From positions 3,181,501 to 3,245,500 of the forward strand of contig JAUOZS010000001.1 of the NCBI GenBank assembly GCA_032334055.1: a stretch of DNA of 64,000 nt. The letters run 5' to 3'. The notes beneath the pieces were generated by a model. The model had not been told where the DNA came from. It worked only from the letters and a program-made list of their open reading frames with translations, and searched no databases. The DNA is from Selenomonadales bacterium 4137-cl. GTDB lineage: Bacteria > Bacillota > Negativicutes > Sporomusales > UBA7701. Of this stretch, positions 33,547 to 43,220 are shown in pieces. The first letter of the stretch is position 1. Each line of letters begins with the position of its first letter. Both the position numbers and the translations under genes were made by a program.

Positions 33547-34817
33547 CGCTTTTATTGTTCGCGTCCCTGATTGTCGCGCTGGCCATCGGCGTGCCGATTG
33601 CTTTCGCGCTGGGGCTTTCGTCGCTGGTGTATCTGCTGTTTACCGATATCCCGATCAATATCATCCCTCAGCGGATGTTTTCGGGCATCGATTCTTTCGT
33701 GCTGCTGTGCGTCCCGGGGTTCGTGCTGGCCGGCAATCTGATGAATGTGGGCGGTATAACGCATCGCATCATCGCCTTTTGCATGGCGGTCGTCGGCCAT
33801 ATCCGCGGCGGCCTGGCACTGGCGAATGTGGGGGCCAGCATGCTTTTCGCCGGTATTTCGGGCACGGCGGTGGCGGAAACGGCCAGCATCGGGGCGGTGA
33901 TGATCCCGTCGATGGTGCGGCAGGGTTATCGGGCCGACTACGCGGCCGCGCTGACGGCGTCGGCTTCGACGGTGGGGCCGATCATCCCCCCCTCCCTGCC
34001 GATGATCATCGCCGGTACGATTTCCGGCCTGTCGGTCAGCCGCCTGCTGATCGCCGGGGCCATCCCCGGCATCCTCCTGGGCGTCAGCCTGGGGTCGGTG
34101 GCGTATCTGATCGCCCGCAGGAACGATCATCCCAAGGGGCCGCGGGTTCCCTTCCGCGAGGTGGTGAGGAGTTTCTTCGGTGCTTTCTGGGCGATCCTCA
34201 TGACGCTGATCATCGTCGTCGGGATCATGTCGGGGGTGTTTACGCCGACCGAGGCCTCGATGGTGGCGGTGGTGTACGCTATTTTCATCGGCTTTTTCGT
34301 GTACCGGGAGCTTAAACCGCGGGATTTGCCGAGGGTTTTCTGGGATTCGGCGGTGACGACGGCGTCGCTGATGGCGCTGGTCGGTTTCGCGAATGTTTTC
34401 GCCTGGATTCTGACCACCGAGGAGATTCCGGTGAAGGTGGCCCAGGCGATGCTGGGCTTTTCGAGCAGTCCGGTCGTGTTTGTCCTGCTGGTGAATTTGC
34501 TGCTGCTGTTCGTGGGCACGTTCATGGAGACGATCGCGGCGCTGATGATCCTCCTCCCTATCCTGCTCAAGGTGGCGGTGGCTTTGGGGATCGACCCGAT
34601 CCAGTTTTCGGTGATGTGCGTGCTCAATCTGGTTGTCGGCCTGACGACGCCGCCGGTGGGGGTGTGCCTGTTCGTGGCGTCGAGCATCAGCCGCGTGCCG
34701 CTCGCCCCCCTTACGCGGGCGGTGCTCCCCTTCCTGGGGGTGAGCATTGCGGTGCTGCTGCTGGTCAGCTATGTGCCGCAGATCACGCTGTGGCTGCCGG
34801 GCCTGATGTACAAGTAG
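33543..34817 (+). CDS. dctM: TRAP transporter large permease subunit DctM (system 2)
   Basis: This 424-residue protein starts at ATG 33543 inside the end of dctQ (ATGA). It has about 12 membrane segments, VPGFVLAGNLMNVGGITHRII, GISGTAVAETASIGAVMIP, GPIIPPSLPMIIAG and TTPPVGVCLFVASSI. It is the sodium/substrate permease of system 2, followed by a strong terminator. Confidence 0.95.
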   Translation: MTLLLFASLIVALAIGVPIAFALGLSSLVYLLFTDIPINIIPQRMFSGIDSFVLLCVPGFVLAGNLMNVGGITHRIIAFCMAVVGHIRGGLALANVGASMLFAGISGTAVAETASIGAVMIPSMVRQGYRADYAAALTASASTVGPIIPPSLPMIIAGTISGLSVSRLLIAGAIPGILLGVSLGSVAYLIARRNDHPKGPRVPFREVVRSFFGAFWAILMTLIIVVGIMSGVFTPTEASMVAVVYAIFIGFFVYRELKPRDLPRVFWDSAVTTASLMALVGFANVFAWILTTEEIPVKVAQAMLGFSSSPVVFVLLVNLLLLFVGTFMETIAALMILLPILLKVAVALGIDPIQFSVMCVLNLVVGLTTPPVGVCLFVASSISRVPLAPLTRAVLPFLGVSIAVLLLVSYVPQITLWLPGLMYK

Positions 34818-34826
34818 CCCGTACTT

Positions 34827-34860
34827 AAAAAAGGCGTACCCTCTCGGGTACGCCTTTTTT
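34827..34860. terminator. Bidirectional terminator between TRAP operons 2 and 3
   Basis: AAAAAAGGCGTACCC-TCTC-GGGTACGCCTTTTTT; it ends both the plus-strand system 2 and the minus-strand system 3. Confidence 0.9.
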
Positions 34861-34870
34861 GCTGGCTGAT

Positions 34871-35908
34871 TTATTTCTTGGTGAGTTTCTTGACTTCTTC
34901 CTGTACGGCTTTGACGATGTCGGCGCCGATCTTGCCGGAGAATTCGCCGTATACCGGTGCGACAGCATCCTGGAAGGCTTTAAGCTGCGCGGGGGTGAGC
35001 TCGGTAACGGTCATGCCGGCCTGGCGGAGTTTTTCGACCTGGGATTTGTTCATGTCGGCGCTGACTTTGCGCTCGTGGTCGCGGGCGACAACGGCGGCGT
35101 CCTTGAAGATCTTCTGGTCTTCCTTGGACATGCCGTCCCAGACCTTCTTGCTCATGAGGACGACGAACGGGGTGTAGATGTGGCCGGTGAGGGTGCAGTA
35201 TTTCTGCACTTCGTAGAATTTCTGCTGATAGATGGTGGGAACGGGGTTTTCCTGGCCGTCGATGGTCTTCTGCTGCATGGCGGTGAAGACTTCGCTGAAC
35301 GGCATCGGCGTCGGGTTGGCGCCCAGGGCTTTCCAGGCGGCGAGGTGCATCGGGTTCTGCATGGTGCGGACTTTCATGCCTTTGACGTCTTCAGGGGTTT
35401 TAACTTCCCTGACGCTGTTGGTCAGGTGCCGGAAGCCGTTGTCCCAGAAGGCGAGGCCGACGAGGCCCTTGGACTGGAGGCTGTCGAGGATTTTCTGGCC
35501 GACGGGGCCGTCAAGGACTTTGTAAGCGACTTCGCTGTTCGGGAAGATGAAGGGAAGGTCGAATACGCCGAGTTCCTTGCTCATGCCGGTGAGCGGCGAG
35601 GTGGAGGGGGCGGTCATTTCCAGGGTGCCGGCGCGAAGGGCTTCGGTGGCTTTTACGTCGTCGCCGAGCTGGGCGTTGGCGTAGAGCTGGACTTCGTAGC
35701 GGCCCTTGGAGTTTTTCTCGACTTCTTCCTTGAATTTCTTGAGGCCTGCATACTCATGGCTTTGCTCGTTGAGACCGATGCTGATCTTGATGACTTTCTT
35801 GGCCGGGGCGGCCGGGGCGGCCTTCTTGTCGCCGCCGCCGCAACCTGCTGCCAGGACGGCGAGACCCATGACGACCGCGATGCACAGGGCGATTACCTTT
35901 TTGGACAT
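34871..35908 (-). CDS. dctP: TRAP transporter substrate-binding lipoprotein DctP (system 3)
   Basis: This 345-residue protein has a lipobox LAAGC (Cys23), YEVQLYANAQLGDDVKATEALR, GMKVRTMQNPMHLAAW, SEVFTAMQQKTIDGQENP and HIYTPFVVLMS. It is the last gene of the Q-M-P operon 37752-34871 and probably part of the longer unit beginning with the GntR at 43850. It would capture the acid consumed by the LarA/GarR/transketolase set. Confidence 0.95.
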   Translation of the reverse strand: MSKKVIALCIAVVMGLAVLAAGCGGGDKKAAPAAPAKKVIKISIGLNEQSHEYAGLKKFKEEVEKNSKGRYEVQLYANAQLGDDVKATEALRAGTLEMTAPSTSPLTGMSKELGVFDLPFIFPNSEVAYKVLDGPVGQKILDSLQSKGLVGLAFWDNGFRHLTNSVREVKTPEDVKGMKVRTMQNPMHLAAWKALGANPTPMPFSEVFTAMQQKTIDGQENPVPTIYQQKFYEVQKYCTLTGHIYTPFVVLMSKKVWDGMSKEDQKIFKDAAVVARDHERKVSADMNKSQVEKLRQAGMTVTELTPAQLKAFQDAVAPVYGEFSGKIGADIVKAVQEEVKKLTKK

Positions 35909-35968
35909 GCTGATCCTCCTCGTTATTTTTTATATTTTTCACGGACAGGGGGTCCGTGTTGAAGCCGG

Positions 35969-37246
35969 TTACTTGAACAGGTTGGGGATGAAGGTCACCA
36001 CTCCGGGAATGTAGGTGATGATGAAGAGGGTGCCGATCATGATGGAGATGAAGCCGATGATCGGCGGGGTGATCTTGCCCATCGACAGTTTGGAGAGGCC
36101 GCAGGCGACGTACAGCACGGTGCCGACCGGCGGGGTGATGAGGCCGATGCAGAGGTTGCAGACCATGACGACGCCGAAGTAGACGGGGTCGAAGCCGAAC
36201 TGGGCGGCGATGGGCAGGAGGATGGGGCCGAGGATGAGGAGGGCGGGCGTCAGGTCCATGACGCAGCCGACCAGGAGGAGGAGAATGTTGATCCAGAACA
36301 TGATGAGCAAGTCGTTGTCGAAGGAAAGGAAGAGCAGTGTGTCGGCCAGTTTGGCGGGGATCTGGCCGATGGTGATGAGGTAGCCGGCGGCGGTGGCCGC
36401 GCCGCAAACCATGAGGACGACGGCGGTGGCCTTGGTGGAGGCGATCAGTGTGCCGTGGAGGTGCTTCCATTTGAATTCCTTGTAGACGAACATGCCGACG
36501 AGGAAGGCATAGACGACGGCGACGACGGCCGCTTCGGTGGGGGTGTAGATGCCGCTGAGGATGCCGCCGAGGATGATGATCGGGAGCATGAGGGCCCAGG
36601 AGGCTTCTTTGGTGGCTTCCCAGAATTCCCTGCCGGTGGCCAGCTGGCCTTTGGGGTATTTGGCTTTTTTGGCGTGGAAGTACCACATGACCATCAAACC
36701 GACGCCGATGAGGAGGCCAGGAACGATGCCGCCGAGGAAGAGCTTGACGATCGAGATGCCGCCGATGACGCCGAGGATGATCATGGGGATGCTGGGGGGA
36801 ATGATGGGTCCGATGCACCCCGAGGCGGCGATGAGGGCGGCGCTTTTGGCCTTGTTGTAGCCTTCCTTTTCCATGATGGGCAGGAGGATGGAGCCGATGG
36901 CCGAGGTGTCGGCGATGGCCGAGCCTGAGACGCCGGCGAAGATCATGCTGGCGACGGTGGTGACGTAGCCGAGGCCGCCGACGACGTGGCCGACGAGCAC
37001 TTTGGCGAACTGGACGATGCGCTTCGACATGCCGCCGACGTTCATGATCTCGCCGGCGAGCAGGAAGAAGGGTATGGCCATGAGGGGGAAGTTGTCGATG
37101 CCCCGCAGGGTATGCTGGGAGAGGGTGAGGGCCGAGACGTCGCCCATGAACAGCATGAGGACGAGGGTGGTGAGCAAGAGGGCAAAGACGATGGGTACGT
37201 TGAGGAAGATGAAGCCGAACAGGGACAGCAAAAATACCGGCAGCAT
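35969..37246 (-). CDS. dctM: TRAP transporter large permease subunit DctM (system 3)
   Basis: This 425-residue permease has AIPFFLLAGEIMNVGGMSKRIV, GVSGSAIADTSAIGSILLP, GPIIPPSIPMIILG and TPPVGTVLYVACGLS. It is twelve bases after the dctQ stop and 60 bases before dctP. Confidence 0.95.
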   Translation of the reverse strand: MLPVFLLSLFGFIFLNVPIVFALLLTTLVLMLFMGDVSALTLSQHTLRGIDNFPLMAIPFFLLAGEIMNVGGMSKRIVQFAKVLVGHVVGGLGYVTTVASMIFAGVSGSAIADTSAIGSILLPIMEKEGYNKAKSAALIAASGCIGPIIPPSIPMIILGVIGGISIVKLFLGGIVPGLLIGVGLMVMWYFHAKKAKYPKGQLATGREFWEATKEASWALMLPIIILGGILSGIYTPTEAAVVAVVYAFLVGMFVYKEFKWKHLHGTLIASTKATAVVLMVCGAATAAGYLITIGQIPAKLADTLLFLSFDNDLLIMFWINILLLLVGCVMDLTPALLILGPILLPIAAQFGFDPVYFGVVMVCNLCIGLITPPVGTVLYVACGLSKLSMGKITPPIIGFISIMIGTLFIITYIPGVVTFIPNLFK

Positions 37247-37257
37247 GGCGACGCCCC

Positions 37258-37752
37258 CTAACCTTTGATGATGGCCCGCACGGTCACGGCCATCTTCAGT
37301 ATTGTCTGCAGGAACATGATGACGCCCACCACCGGAATGACTATGTAGATGTAGCCGAACGGCAGGTAGGTGGCCGGGGCTTCCCAGTCCCAGCTGTCGA
37401 CTGTCATCATGTAGCCGCCCTTAGCCAGCAGGAAGAGGGCCAGGAGGACGAGAAGGTCGGCGACGATGGCCGCCACGTGGGCCAGTCGCCGGGGCAGCTT
37501 GGAGACAAGCAGGTCGAGGCCGAGGTGCTCGTTGTGGACGTAGGCGAGCACGGCGCCGAGGAAGACGAGCCATATGAGCATGAAGCGGGCCAGTTCCTCC
37601 GACCAGGCCAGCGAAGCGCTTAGGTAGTAGCGGGCGACTACGTTGGCGAAGACGATGACGACCATGCAGCCGAGCAGGACGCTGCAGGCGACTTCGGTCG
37701 CCTTGATGGTCCATCGGTAGAGTTTGTCGATGAGGGTTCCTTCCTGATGCAT
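37258..37752 (-). CDS. dctQ: TRAP transporter small permease subunit DctQ (system 3)
   Basis: This 164-residue protein has four membrane segments and the core VVARYYLSASLAWSEELARF followed by VFLGAVLAYVHNEHLGLDLL. ATG 37752 follows GGAGAGGACTGG. It follows the larA-like gene by about 120 bases in the same direction of transcription. Confidence 0.93.
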   Translation of the reverse strand: MHQEGTLIDKLYRWTIKATEVACSVLLGCMVVIVFANVVARYYLSASLAWSEELARFMLIWLVFLGAVLAYVHNEHLGLDLLVSKLPRRLAHVAAIVADLLVLLALFLLAKGGYMMTVDSWDWEAPATYLPFGYIYIVIPVVGVIMFLQTILKMAVTVRAIIKG

Positions 37753-37872
37753 CCAGTCCTCTCCTTTTCCAGGCGTGTTTACCGGGCCCTTCCGGGCACG
37801 GCGACAGGCCCGCAGTTTAGGTTCCGAGGCGGCCGGGCCGACGGGTTCCGGCCATGAACGGCCGTCCGCTCA

Positions 37873-39168
37873 TCAGCCCAGCAGCGGCACGGTGTTTGCC
37901 GCCTGGGTCATCACGGTGATGTTGTAATCGTCCCGGCCGATGATCCGCCGGGCGAGGTCGTAGGCTTCGGCGAAGCCGGTGACCGGCCTGAGGCCTGCTT
38001 CACGCATGACGGCGAAGTTTTCCGGGCGGGTGACGCCGAAGATGGCGACTTGTTTGGACATGTCCTTGAGCCTGAAGGCGGAGTAGCCGGGAACGGTGAA
38101 TCTTTTGCGCACGGCGAGTTCGAATTCGAGCGGGTCTTTGTAGCGCAGCCATTCCATGTATTCCGGCGGTTCGTTGATGTCTTCGCAGTCGAGGAAGCAG
38201 ATGACCGCGCCGCCGGGCTTGGTGGCCATGAAGGCGTTGTCGAGGGCTTTGATGGACTGGTAAAGGTTGATGTCTTTGGGGTAGCCGCCCGCCGAGGCGA
38301 TGACGAGGTCGGCCTGTTCGGCGATGGGCACGCCGTAGGTCTGTTCGACTGTCCGGCAGCCTTCTTCCCAGGCTTTGTACCAGTGGCCGGCGACGAAGCG
38401 GCCCAGCCTGCCTTCGGGGGTGAGGACGGCGTGCAGCAGGAAGGCGGGGGCGACCATGGCGGCCATCTCGGTCATGTCTTCGTGCATTTCGTTGCCGGCG
38501 GTGCGCCCCGACTGGCAGTTGGGGTTGAGGCCTTGGCCGATTTCGGCGCTGAGGCAGTAGCGGTGGTTGCCCTGGATGGTTTCGTAGCCGCTGACTCCGG
38601 GCATGATGCCTTTGCGGCCGCCGCCGAAGCCGGCCATGAGGTGGAAGGCGATGCCGCCGGTGAGGATGACTTTGTCGGCCGCCATGACGGTTTTGTTGAT
38701 GTAGGTGGCGACTCCGCGGCTGGTGGCGCCGACGTAGACGAGGTTTTCCTTGTCGTGGGCGTCGTGCTGGATTATTTTAACGCGGTGACATACCGTTTCG
38801 CCACACAGGAGGGCGATTTCGTCGCCGGTGTTGCGGCGGTGGGCGCCGAGGGCGACGATGAGGGTGATGTCTTCGTCAGGGACGCCACTGGCGTTGAGTT
38901 CGTCGAGCAGCACGGGCAGGAAGGAATGAAACTGAACCCAGGCCCGGGTGATGTCGCTGACGGTGATGGCGACTTTGTCGCCGGGGCGGACGATATCCCG
39001 GAGGGGCGGCGTGCCGACCGGGGCGGCGAGCGCGGCCCTTACGGCGGCGGGCACGTCGGCTATGGCCGGGAGGTTGCCGCCTTTGATGTCGTAGAGTATT
39101 TTTTCGGCTGGCAACGGTATCGTTACGGTGGTGCGACCGTAGAGAAAGTCGTAGTCTTGGTGTGGCAA
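37873..39168 (-). CDS. larA: LarA-family nickel-pincer racemase/epimerase homologue
   Basis: This protein of about 431 residues starts at TTG 39166-39168, with GGGGGACCGAAA just upstream; ATG 39195 is an alternative. It carries the LarA residues at equivalent places: SDITR (Asp72, Arg75), LGAHRRN (His110), IAFHLMAGFGGGRKG (His176, Lys186) and GNHRY (His202). Lys186 corresponds to the lysine that carries the pyridinium dithiocarboxylate nickel cofactor in lactate racemase. LarA homologues in sugar-acid operons racemise or epimerise 2-hydroxy acids at C2. The cofactor genes larB, larC and larE are not in the window. Substrate inferred, not shown. Confidence 0.93.
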   Translation of the reverse strand: MPHQDYDFLYGRTTVTIPLPAEKILYDIKGGNLPAIADVPAAVRAALAAPVGTPPLRDIVRPGDKVAITVSDITRAWVQFHSFLPVLLDELNASGVPDEDITLIVALGAHRRNTGDEIALLCGETVCHRVKIIQHDAHDKENLVYVGATSRGVATYINKTVMAADKVILTGGIAFHLMAGFGGGRKGIMPGVSGYETIQGNHRYCLSAEIGQGLNPNCQSGRTAGNEMHEDMTEMAAMVAPAFLLHAVLTPEGRLGRFVAGHWYKAWEEGCRTVEQTYGVPIAEQADLVIASAGGYPKDINLYQSIKALDNAFMATKPGGAVICFLDCEDINEPPEYMEWLRYKDPLEFELAVRKRFTVPGYSAFRLKDMSKQVAIFGVTRPENFAVMREAGLRPVTGFAEAYDLARRIIGRDDYNITVMTQAANTVPLLG

Positions 39169-39406
39169 TTTCGGTCCCCCTGATGAATGTTCCATTTCGC
39201 AGTTTCCAGGCCCGCCGGCGCTCTGGCGGGACAACGCCGGCGGCGGCCGCAGGGCCGCCCCGCGCGCAGCCGCCCGAATGCACAATGTTTATAATATTCT
39301 GGGACTTGGCCGGCTTTCCTGCCAGGGATTGCACGATATGGAACGATTATTTATCAGGTTTTCGAGTTCCCGCGGCGGGCCGGCAAACTCTCCCGCCCTG
39401 TCCCGA

Positions 39407-40297
39407 CTAGGGTTTGCGGGCTTCGAACTGGGCGAGTTTTTCGTAGAACTGGACGATGCCGCTGTGGTCGTTCTGGCCTTTGCCGTCAACCTTGAGGGCT
39501 TGCATGATTTCCATGACCTGGGTGGTGAGGAAGAGGGGCACGCCGACTTCTTTGGCGGTTTCGAGGGCGTTGTTCAGGTCTTTGATGTGGAGGTCGATTT
39601 TGAAGCCGGGCTTGAAGTTGCCGGCGATGATCATCGGCGCTTTGGCGTCGAGGACGGTGCTGCCGGCGAGGCCGCCGCGGATGGCCTGGAAGATGACTTC
39701 GGGGTCGACACCGGCTTTGGCGCCGAGGACGAGGGCTTCGCTGACAGCGGCGATGTTGAGGGCGACGATGATCTGGTTGGCGAGTTTGGTGGTGTTGCCG
39801 GCGCCGATGTCGCCGCAGCGGACGACCGATTTGCCCACGTGGGCGAGGATGTCTTTCACGCGGTCGAAGATTTCCTGCTTGCCGCCGACCATGATGGAGA
39901 GGGTGCCGTCGATGGCTTTTGGTTCGCCGCCGCTGACGGGCGCGTCGAGCATTTCGACGCCTTTTTCGGCGGCTTTGGCGGCGACTTCCTGGGCGGCGAT
40001 GGGGGCGATGGAGCTCATGTCGACGATGATGTCGCCGGCTTTGGCGCCTTCGAGGAGGCCGCCGTCGCCGAGGACGACGGTTTTGACGTGGGGCGAGTTG
40101 GGCAGCATGGTGATGACGATGCGCGTTTTTTCGGCCACTTCTTTGGGGGAGGAGGCGGCTTCGGCGCCGGCGGCGACGATTTCGTCGACGGCCGCGGCGT
40201 TGAGGTCGTATACAACGAGCGAGTAGCCCGCTTTGAGCAGGTTTTTGGACATGGGTTTGCCCATTATCCCTAAACCGATGAATCCTAGTTTCATCAT
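39407..40297 (-). CDS. garR: 2-hydroxy-3-oxopropionate (tartronate semialdehyde) reductase
   Basis: This 296-residue protein belongs to the beta-hydroxyacid dehydrogenase family: GFIGLGIMGKPMSKNLLKAG (NAD loop), DAPVSGGEPKAIDGTLSIMVGG, GAGNTTKLANQI (catalytic lysine near 171) and a C-terminal KDLNNALETAKEVGVPLFLT. It reduces tartronate semialdehyde to D-glycerate, or a close relative. ATG 40297 follows GGAGTAGATAGC. It lies between the split transketolase and the larA-like gene in one minus-strand run. Confidence 0.94.
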   Translation of the reverse strand: MMKLGFIGLGIMGKPMSKNLLKAGYSLVVYDLNAAAVDEIVAAGAEAASSPKEVAEKTRIVITMLPNSPHVKTVVLGDGGLLEGAKAGDIIVDMSSIAPIAAQEVAAKAAEKGVEMLDAPVSGGEPKAIDGTLSIMVGGKQEIFDRVKDILAHVGKSVVRCGDIGAGNTTKLANQIIVALNIAAVSEALVLGAKAGVDPEVIFQAIRGGLAGSTVLDAKAPMIIAGNFKPGFKIDLHIKDLNNALETAKEVGVPLFLTTQVMEIMQALKVDGKGQNDHSGIVQFYEKLAQFEARKP

Positions 40298-40302
40298 GCT
40301 AT

Positions 40303-41241
40303 CTACTCCTTACCGATGATTTTTTTGATTTTGGCTTTGACGGCGTCGGCGGTGAGACCGTAGTGGACGAGGAGTTCGTCGTAGTTGGTGGCCGAGGTGC
40401 CGAAGCGGTCGTCGATGCCGAGAATGGCGAGGGGGATGTTTTTCACTTCGCTAAGCGCTTCGGCGATGGCGCCGCCGAGGCCGCCGATGACGCTGTGTTC
40501 TTCGGCGGTGACGATGGCTTTGAAGCCCTTGGCCATGTCGATGACGGCCTGTTTGTCGAGCGGCTTGACGGTGCTGACGTTGACGACTTTGACGGAGACG
40601 CCTTCCCCGGCGAGGGCTTCGGCGGCTTCGACGGCCTTGGAGACCATGACGCCGTTGGCGAAGACGAGGACGTCGCTGCCTTCGCGGACGGGGTAGAGTT
40701 TGCCGATGGTGAATTCGCCCTCTTCGGCGGTGAAGAAGGGCAGGTCGTTGCGGTTGATCCTTATGTAGCAGGGGCCGGGGTGGCTGGCCATGGCCCGCAC
40801 CATTTTACGGGTTTCGATCGCGTCGACGGGGACGAGGACGGTCATGCCCGGGATGGAGCGCATGGTGGCCATGTCTTCCACGGATTGGTGGGTGGAGCCG
40901 TCGCCGAAGTCGGACAGACCGGCGCTGGAGCCGCAGATGTTGACGTTGAGGCCGGCGATGGAGATGGTCTGCCGGAGCTGGTCGAAGCAGCGGCCGGTGG
41001 CGAAGACGGCGAAGGAGTTGATGAAGGGGGTTTTGCCGGTGAGGGCGAGACCGGCGGCGGTGGAGGCCATGTTGGCCTCGGCGATGCCCATTTCGAAGTA
41101 GCGGTCGGGGAATTGCTGCTGGAAGAGGATGGACATGGTGGATTTGCCGAGGTCGGCTTCGAGCACGACGATGTTTTTGTTTTCTCTGCCCAGTTCTACC
41201 AGGGCTTCCCCGTACGCCTGACGCTGACTTTTCGTTGCCAT
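40303..41241 (-). CDS. Transketolase, C-terminal subunit
   Basis: This 312-residue protein starts at ATG 41239-41241 (MATKSQRQAYGEAL) behind GAGGTGAACCAG. It has the pyrimidine-binding and C-terminal halves: VVLEADLGKST, FEMGIAEANMASTAAGLAL (catalytic Glu), GSTHQSVEDMATMRSIPGM, and GLGGAIAEALSE. It works with the N-terminal subunit next door as a split ThDP enzyme. The stop lies six bases before garR. In sugar-acid operons such pairs transfer a C2 unit of an unusual ketose. Confidence 0.94.
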   Translation of the reverse strand: MATKSQRQAYGEALVELGRENKNIVVLEADLGKSTMSILFQQQFPDRYFEMGIAEANMASTAAGLALTGKTPFINSFAVFATGRCFDQLRQTISIAGLNVNICGSSAGLSDFGDGSTHQSVEDMATMRSIPGMTVLVPVDAIETRKMVRAMASHPGPCYIRINRNDLPFFTAEEGEFTIGKLYPVREGSDVLVFANGVMVSKAVEAAEALAGEGVSVKVVNVSTVKPLDKQAVIDMAKGFKAIVTAEEHSVIGGLGGAIAEALSEVKNIPLAILGIDDRFGTSATNYDELLVHYGLTADAVKAKIKKIIGKE

Positions 41242-41246
41242 CTGGT

Positions 41247-42083
41247 TCACCTCCTCAGCTTGTTCAGGTCGGATTTGGCGGTTTCCCACTGTTCGGGCGT
41301 CATGGCGCCGTTGTGGAAGGCGGGGTTGTTTTCGGCGAAGGAGATGCATTTGCCTTTGACGGTTTCGGCGATGATGACGGTGGGTTTGCCTTTGACCTGG
41401 TCGGCTTTGTCGAGGGCGCCCAGGATGGCCGGGATGTCGTGGCCGTCGATTTCGATGGTCTCCCAGCCGAAGGCGGCCCATTTGGGGGTGACGGGGTTGG
41501 TGTCGAACCGCTCGCAGATGGGGCCGGTGGCCTGGAGGCGGTTGCGGTCGACGATGGCGACGAGGTTGTCGATTTTGTAGTAGGCGGCGGCCATGGCCGC
41601 TTCCCATATCTGGCCTTCGGCGAGTTCGCCGTCGCCAATGAGGACGTAGACTTTGCTGGCTAGGCCGTCGAGCCTGAGGCCGAGGGCCATGCCGCAGGCG
41701 ATGGAGAGGCCCTGGCCGAGGGAGCCGGTGTTGGCTTCGACGCCGGGCGTTTTGGTCATGTCGGGGTGACCCTGGAGCATGGCGCCGAGGGTTTTGACCT
41801 TTTTCATTTCTTCTTTGGGGAAGTAGCCGGCTTCGGCGAGGGCGGCGTACTGGACGAGGGCCGCGTGGCCTTTGCTGAGGAGGAAGCGGTCCCTGTCGGG
41901 CAGGGCCGGGTTTTTAGGGTCGTGCTTCATTTTGTGGAAGTACAGGGTCGCTACTATTTCCGCGCTGGAGCACGAGCCGCCGAGGTGGCCGACTTTGCCG
42001 ACGCCGGTGAGGTCGTTGACGATGTGCTCGCGGAGACGCAGCGCCTTGGCTTCCAGAAGGTCGATCGTCGTTTGCGGTGCCAA
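41247..42083 (-). CDS. Transketolase, N-terminal subunit
   Basis: This 278-residue protein starts at TTG 42081-42083 behind GGGAGG. The ThDP-binding motif is GDGELAEGQIWEA (near residue 151) through VDRNRLQATG; GHAALVQYAALAEAG and GSLGQGLSIACGMALG precede it. It is the partner of the C-terminal subunit, five bases away. Confidence 0.94.
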   Translation of the reverse strand: MAPQTTIDLLEAKALRLREHIVNDLTGVGKVGHLGGSCSSAEIVATLYFHKMKHDPKNPALPDRDRFLLSKGHAALVQYAALAEAGYFPKEEMKKVKTLGAMLQGHPDMTKTPGVEANTGSLGQGLSIACGMALGLRLDGLASKVYVLIGDGELAEGQIWEAAMAAAYYKIDNLVAIVDRNRLQATGPICERFDTNPVTPKWAAFGWETIEIDGHDIPAILGALDKADQVKGKPTVIIAETVKGKCISFAENNPAFHNGAMTPEQWETAKSDLNKLRR

Positions 42084-42107
42084 TTTGATTCCTCCCTTGT
42101 GTAGTGG

Positions 42108-43154
42108 TCAGTCGATGGGAGTGAGGACGATTTTCAGGCCCTGCTTGGATTCCATGAGTTCGAAGCTTTCCGCCCATTTGTCGAGGGGCAGTTCGTGGGT
42201 GATGAGGGCGCTGACGTCGATGATTTTCTTGTCCATGAGAACGAGGCTCTTTTCCCAGACGTCCCAGGTGTGGCTGAAGGTGCCCTGGAGGGTGACGACT
42301 TTGGCGATGAGGGGGTCGAGGGAGAAGTCCACCGGACCGGGGCCCCAGCCGATTTTGGTGATCTGGCCGTACGGGCGGACGACGTCCATGGAGAGTTTGA
42401 GGGTGGGGGAAAAGCCGGCGCAGTCGACGACGGTGTCGGCGCCATAGCCGTCCCGCATGCCCATGATGACGGGGACGGGGTCCTGCTTGGAGCTGTTGAT
42501 GGTCATGGTGGCGCCGTATTTTTTGGCGATCTCGAGGCGTTCTTCGTCGCCGTCGGTGCCGATGACGACGATGTCGGCCGCGCCGAGGATGGCGGCGACT
42601 TTGGTGCAGAGGATGCCGATGGGGCCGGGGCCGATGATGACGACGATGTCGCCAGGCATGATTTTGGAGTTTTTGGCGAGGGCGTTGTAGGCGACGCAGA
42701 CGGGTTCGGTGCAGGAGGCTTCTTTGAGGCTGACGCCGGCCGGCACTTTGTGGAGGATGCGGCTGGGGACCTTGACGTATTTGGCGAAGGCGCCGTCGGC
42801 CTGGAAGCCGAAGCCCTTGCGCTGGCGGCAGACCTGGTAGCGGTTGGTGCGGCACATGACGCACTCGCCGCAGTAGTCGGCGTGGGTTTCGCAGGTGACG
42901 GCTTCGCCGACGGCCCAGCCCTTGACGTTGGCGCCGAGTTTTTCGATCGTGCCCGAGAATTCGTGGCCGAGGATGAGGGGAACGTTGACTTTGTAGGAGA
43001 CGCGGTTGTGGTGCATGTGGGGGTCGCTGCCGCATACGCCTATGTAAGCCACTTTGACCAGTACGTCGTCCGGGCCGATCTCCGGTACCGGCACCTCTCT
43101 GACTTCGGTGGCGCCGGCCACGTTGTCGTATTTGACGACCGCTTTCATTTTCAA
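42108..43154 (-). CDS. Zinc-dependent polyol/threonine-type dehydrogenase (MDR family)
   Basis: This 348-residue protein starts at TTG 43154 behind GGAGGAATCGCA (ATG 43148 possible). Motifs: GVCGSDPHMHH, GHEFSGTIEKLG, the zinc loop CGECVMCRTNRYQVC, the NAD loop GPGPIGILCTKVA and WGPGPVDFSLDP. It resembles sorbitol, L-threonine or galactitol-type dehydrogenases. It heads the catabolic run after the GntR gene, so it probably oxidises a hydroxyl of the imported acid or polyol. Confidence 0.92.
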   Translation of the reverse strand: MKMKAVVKYDNVAGATEVREVPVPEIGPDDVLVKVAYIGVCGSDPHMHHNRVSYKVNVPLILGHEFSGTIEKLGANVKGWAVGEAVTCETHADYCGECVMCRTNRYQVCRQRKGFGFQADGAFAKYVKVPSRILHKVPAGVSLKEASCTEPVCVAYNALAKNSKIMPGDIVVIIGPGPIGILCTKVAAILGAADIVVIGTDGDEERLEIAKKYGATMTINSSKQDPVPVIMGMRDGYGADTVVDCAGFSPTLKLSMDVVRPYGQITKIGWGPGPVDFSLDPLIAKVVTLQGTFSHTWDVWEKSLVLMDKKIIDVSALITHELPLDKWAESFELMESKQGLKIVLTPID

Positions 43155-43220
43155 TGCGATTCCTCCTTCGCTATGTTTGGTTATGGGTCGCGCCAGGGAA
43201 AGGGAAGCCTTCGCGTGTCC